Positions 60,201-64,000 of a DNA stretch of 64,000 nt are shown piece after piece. The stretch covers positions 12,965,001 to 13,029,000 of the forward strand of contig OU612066.1 of the NCBI GenBank assembly GCA_914767715.1. The letters run 5' to 3'. The notes under the pieces were generated by a model. The model saw only the letters and a program-made list of their open reading frames with translations. It searched no databases and had not been told where the DNA came from. Both the position numbers and the translations under genes were made by a program. Position 1 is the stretch's first letter; each line of letters opens with the position of its first letter. Origin of the DNA: Membranipora membranacea (lineage: Eukaryota; Bryozoa; Gymnolaemata; Cheilostomatida; Membraniporidae).

Positions 60201-63200
60201 CATATACTGTTAAAACAAAACACATTTTAATTTCCAAATATGACCACTACAGCTGGGTACACCCGGTGAATTTTACAAAACAAACACCAATGAAGTTTAA
60301 AACGTGATCAGTATCCTGCCATCAAAAGTTGTCCGTGCCATTATTTTATAGAGCAGTTATTGCGAGGCTGCTTCTGGCCTAAATGGCTTACTATTTCATC
60401 AAAAATGTCATAAAACCTTTATCAGTTTATGATGGCATTGTTAGAACTAACAACATGTTACAAGCATTACTGAAGCCCTGTGTCTTCCAATAGATAGCAG
60501 CACTGATGCGGATTAGATCAAGTTTTTTTCAATTTGCCTGCATCTGGAGTTGCTTCTATTCTACTGGTGGCCTGACGCTGATATTTTGAAGGGTGAGAAA
60601 CTCTGAAATGCAGACAAATGGTTCATACTTGATCTACATACGCTTTACTACTACAATAATTTTCTTAAAATTACCTGAGTTATTCAATCACAAAAGGTTT
60701 TTTCTGTTTCCAGGTAACTGTTATTTAAAGGGCAACCAGGGTTTCATTGATTAATAGCAGATTGCACCTCCTGCATGGGGAAAAGTACAAAATCTAATTT
60801 GTTATGGATGATTATTCATTCTAAAATAGAAAACCATAGAGCAGTTTCCTGTTCCTGTTATCATTTAGCCTGTGCTCTATCATATCTTTACATCAATGTC
60901 TTGCAACCTTCCCTAAACTGAAGTGTTACCGAGCTTAGAGTCAGCAACTACATTGAGTTTGCATCGCGCAATGCATAAAGCTGATGCTGCCTATCACATT
61001 ATTTACTACCCATTAATGCATTGCTTCGAAACCTTGGTTGCCCTTTAATGAGAAAAAGGTGATGGGCCATTACACATAACTGTTCAGTTTATCACCATGA
61101 CTTTGTGACATAAATCGTAATGTTTTTTTTTTATGTGAAGGAGAAGGGAGCTATCATTCATAATTTCATAATTCATATTTTTAAAAAACCACAGACAGCT
61201 GAACGATTACATTCTGTTAAAATTGCTTTCCTCAGCAGTTCAATCAGCCCTTTACCGGCCAAAAATCTTTAGTCTCTACTGATATGGAACGGTCGCTGGG
61301 GACCCTATCTCTTTACTGTTCCCAAATCAAGAAGTTAAATTACATTTACTGATTATACTATTACACACTATACCTATCAATGCTTATATCATATTTAGTT
61401 TAAATAGTTTAAACTACCGCTGTCACTCAGGCAAATTCCATTGAATTCCGTATAGCTCCAAGATAACTAATTGAGGTTTATATCTCAGAATTGCACAAAC
61501 TGAGTTTCAAAATCTGGGTATGAAGTCATTGTACTACTGATGACGCCATTATTTTAAACTGAGCTCACCAAAACCCCAACACAATGACTATTCAGTTTAT
61601 AGTCAAATCATTGTTCTGTTATAGAACGATAGCTGTACATTCAGAGAGCTGTACGAAGGACAGGTGGCGCGTATAACAAAACAGTAATCGCCACCAATCT
61701 CAGATTTAATCACTATATTGAAATTCCCATGTATATTTTGCAGCTTCGTACAGATATACTGTTCTCCTCTCCACCTGTCTGCTGACTTTTGGGACCTACT
61801 TCTGTACTGATATGCCCAGTGTTCTTCAAACACATTTCACTTGTGTGAGTGTCTAATATCTCGTAACTAAGGTATTGAAACTTGTAGTTTGATTCTGTGT
61901 GTTTGTAACAGAGATTAATTTTAAATAATCTGAGCAATCTATCATCATATACAGTCGATCTAAATGAGGCCAACATTAATGAAAATCTGACTGATATTTT
62001 TCAGAATTTGACATGTTCAGACAATGATAACGCTACGACTTATAGTACAGCAGCAGCCAACACTGCAATGTCCAACACAAACAACAGCACTATGTGTGGG
62101 GGAGATTGTCTAGGCATGTCAGACAGTCAGTATAATCTTCTCTATGCCATATATGCCTGGCCAAATGCTGTTTTTGTCATCGGTGCAGGCATAGTTATTG
62201 ATAAGCTAGGCATCAGGGGTAAGGCTTAAGGCTTAAATATTGAGCATGGCTTCTGCATTATGTGTTTTGCTGTTGCAGCCGATCATCACAACTAATCAAA
62301 TCTAATATGCTATATGACCTTATGTAATGAAAACAATTAAAGTTGCTGAATGCTGATATTATCTGACAATGTCTTGGTATTCCACATAATATTCAGCTCG
62401 TTTCTTACCTGTGTAAAGCTACTTGTATGGAATTCAGATTGTAAATATTCATCTCAGGCCGCAGTAAATGAGCAATCAGGGCTTTCGACAGTAAGGTTGA
62501 TCATAGAAAATAAAGGCTATCTCTATTTGAATTCTACAATTGCATCTCTCCAGTATTACCATTTTTTCAACCTTTAATGCCTTACCCACGTCCATTTGCT
62601 CAACAACAAACACAACACAAACCTATACATAAATACTGATAATAATAGAAATGTGGTCATGATTAAAACACACATTACGCAAGTACTTTCTGTATTTGGT
62701 CTGAATAATGTTTTTTCCTTTTTTTAATTTTTTTTTTGGCACTGTTCAAACAACATTTTGATTAGAAATGATTTACAGCTAGTTATTCTGAATCCTGCTA
62801 ATACAAAATTCCTGTGAATTCAGACACCTGAAAGTGGTCCCAGCTCTGCCAATAGTTTTTACAGGCTGCTCATTCGAAGTTGTAACTGTAATTCAAAGTT
62901 ATCTTCTCAGACCAAGGAAGAAAGTAACTCACTATTCAGTTGGTTGTTTGTGACAAAGCAGACAATATGAGTGATCATGATCTGGATTAAGCACTCACAA
63001 ACAAAGATGCCAACCGCGCTTTTCACTGTTCACTCAGTCATCAGTGTTTTATTTCCATTACCACTTGCATAGCATGATGCCACGATTGAAATGTTTCTCT
63101 ATATTGAAAAGAAAGTCTATTTCTCAAATTTCTGGAATTCGTTAAAAAATTTCCGCGAGCTAGCATTTTTATAATTGGAACAATTCTTGATTGGAAACAA

Positions 63201-63504
63201 TTTCTTGGGTCCCCTGGAGTCTGAATTGAGTGTCATACATTACGAGGGGTGAAGATGCAGTCGTAGAATTCATATTGTACATAAGATTGTCTTCTATGTT
63301 AAATTTAGCGGACAAATTCAGAAATAAAGAACAAATTGCTGAAGTATTTTATCTTTGTAGTTGGACTGCTTTTATTCTCCTCCCTGTGCTTGATTGGTTC
63401 TATATTATTGGCTGTCGGTGCTCTGTTCCAAGGATCAGCAGCTCTTTTACCAGTGATGTTATTAGGACGTCTTCTGTTTGGGTGTGGTAACGGCTCACTC
63501 ACAA
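57266..63504 (+). CDS. MFSD1-like: MFSD1-like gene B, second copy, exons 1-4 (continues past edge)
   Basis: Exons seen: 57266-57287, 61744-61844, 62005-62218 and 63361-63504. All are open, in phase and flanked by GT-AG sites. Exon 5 would begin about 16 bp beyond position 64000. The encoded N-terminal 160 residues carry the NLT, NAT and NNST sequons and a motif-A-like GIVIDKLGIR. Differences from gene B include V2A, a Thr-to-Asn change in loop 1, Leu-to-Val in motif A and Ser-to-Thr at the exon 4 end. It appears intact as far as it can be followed. Intron 1 is 4.5 kb and lacks the foldback element of the block-1 copy. Confidence 0.85.
57379..57714. other. Block-2-specific ~336-bp segment in MFSD1-B' intron 1
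   Basis: In block 1, 'tactgtaacc' is followed within a few bases by 'aattcatctaag' (about 22580-22605). Here about 336 bp of non-coding sequence lie between those words. No terminal repeats are recognised. Confidence 0.45.
57855..58474 (-). mobile_element. 0.6-kb insert with a DIRS/Ngaro-like gag start
   Basis: It is absent from block 1, where 'cccaaataa' joins 'tcccagtta'. There is no clear target duplication. Near each end lies an inverted string: tctcattgaagcactgc...actatggga around 57913-57942 and the complement of tctcatactgaagcactgc...actatggga at 58440-58474. The lack of target duplication and inverted ends suit a tyrosine-recombinase (DIRS-like) retroelement fragment. This is inference from few features. 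Confidence 0.4.
57977..58306 (-). CDS. Short acidic ORF resembling a DIRS-type gag N-terminus
   Basis: The 109-codon frame begins with MASGG and a run of glutamates (NYEEEEEEDRG), is rich in Asn, Asp and Ser, and ends with TEKQGPSINSAVADLVDTN. The 'GP-I---VA--V' motif recalls a conserved patch in gag-like proteins of DIRS and Ngaro elements; this comes from memory, not a search. It ends in a stop shortly after, so the protein is much shorter than a full gag and is probably non-functional. Confidence 0.4.
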   Translation of the reverse strand: MASGGVEIHEEQLNYEEEEEEDRGIYDNNNRENNDSPGRGVDSGDQALGRFFRTTRESNQENAISDEDHSLNNGSAYLSQLTQLVTEKQGPSINSAVADLVDTNLQRNF

Positions 63505-63718
63505 GTAAGTGTTTGTATGGTAATAATTTACTGCCGAGAAATCACTTTAGAATTCAATTATTTTCTATAGGAATGATAATTAAAGACTACCCAAAGACCA
63601 AAGGATGTTATAGCCAGGCAGTTACTTATGATAATGTTGTGATGGACTTGCATGGTGAAAAAATTCAATACTCTACTTGACATGAATTATTGATGGAAAG
63701 AGTGCCTTCCATCAGGGA

Positions 63719-63830
63719 AGGTAACTCTCATTCTCCGCATTATGATGTCACAGTCTCCAGGGAGTGCTTGTTTCTCGTATTGCACATCCGGGTGACTGTG
63801 ACATCATAATGCAGAGAATGAGAGTTACCT
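63719..63830. repeat. 112-bp hairpin element, second copy
   Basis: This is the block-2 counterpart of 30595-30706. It has the same pair of inverted arms (aggtaactctcattct and its complement) in intron 4 of the gene-B copy. It is shared by both blocks and therefore older than the duplication. Confidence 0.65.
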
Positions 63831-64000
63831 ATCATAAGTAACTGCCTGGCTTCAACATGCTTTGGTCGGTAATCTTCATGCTTAGCTTCATTGCAAGGCC
63901 TATTGTATTTTTGTGTTCCAAATAAAAACCAGTGTGACGCTGTAAGAAGGCCAGTAGATAGTCTCCAAACTATCTTTTATTTATCTTGAAATGACTTCAT

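Larger units (their letters stand above)
44725..64000 (+). repeat. Tandem segmental duplication, block 2 (runs off the edge)
   Basis: This is a direct-orientation copy of block 1, beginning at 'ttgtaataatctttgacac'. It is collinear through the LDLa gene and the 3' half of MFSD1-A, then the intergenic region and MFSD1-B up to exon 4. Compared with block 1 it lacks about 5.1 kb at 50733 (equivalent of 10073-15198). It contains a solo LTR (51325-53887), a DIRS-like insert (57855-58474) and extra segments at 48956-49350 and 57379-57714. Confidence 0.93.

Overview
This is nuclear DNA from an animal. It is AT-rich, the genes have many GT-AG introns, and the domains are metazoan (12-span MFSD1-type transporter, LDL-receptor class A modules, PAN/apple-like module). 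Transposons of several classes are present. A marine invertebrate such as a sponge or cnidarian fits the texture, but I cannot name the species from sequence alone.

The window is dominated by a long direct tandem segmental duplication. Block 1 starts near 512. Block 2 starts near 44725 and runs off the right edge, where it matches block 1 up to about 30876. Judged by eye, the copies differ by only a few percent in aligned exons. Gene order in block 1 is: an LDLa-domain gene on the minus strand (6992-10065), a roughly 330-bp-unit satellite array (10554-11740), MFSD1-like gene A on the plus strand (11950-21522, 13 exons, 505 residues) and paralogous MFSD1-like gene B on the plus strand (22481-36592, 12 exons, 509 residues). 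The unduplicated part seen here (36.6-44.7 kb) holds a small secreted PAN/apple-like gene model and two mobile elements. Block 2 repeats the LDLa gene (47271-50725), then a 5'-deleted and LTR-broken copy of MFSD1 A (50888-56313), then the first four exons of a second copy of MFSD1 B (57266-63504, continuing past the edge).

The two blocks act as each other's empty-site control, so insertions can be defined nearly to the base. Present only in block 1: a 3.9-kb hAT-type element (2425-6335, 8-bp target duplication), a LINE with an uninterrupted endonuclease-reverse transcriptase ORF sitting on the splice donor of MFSD1-A exon 8 (15869-19182), and a 2.2-kb foldback-type element with minisatellite-bearing inverted repeats (23509-25712). 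Present only in block 2: a 2.56-kb apparent solo LTR inside MFSD1-A' exon 8 (51325-53887) and a 0.6-kb DIRS-like fragment (57855-58474). Block 2 also lacks about 5.1 kb that in block 1 carries the LDLa gene's upstream region, the satellite array and MFSD1-A exons 1-6.

Functionally, the two MFSD1-like genes predict lysosomal MFS transporters with glycosylation sequons in the first luminal loop and a C-terminal acidic dileucine signal. Both traits differ from what I know of mammalian MFSD1. The LDLa gene predicts an extracellular modular protein. I see no convincing new multi-gene system. The strongest observations concern the duplication, the insertions it dates, and the unusual transposon architectures.
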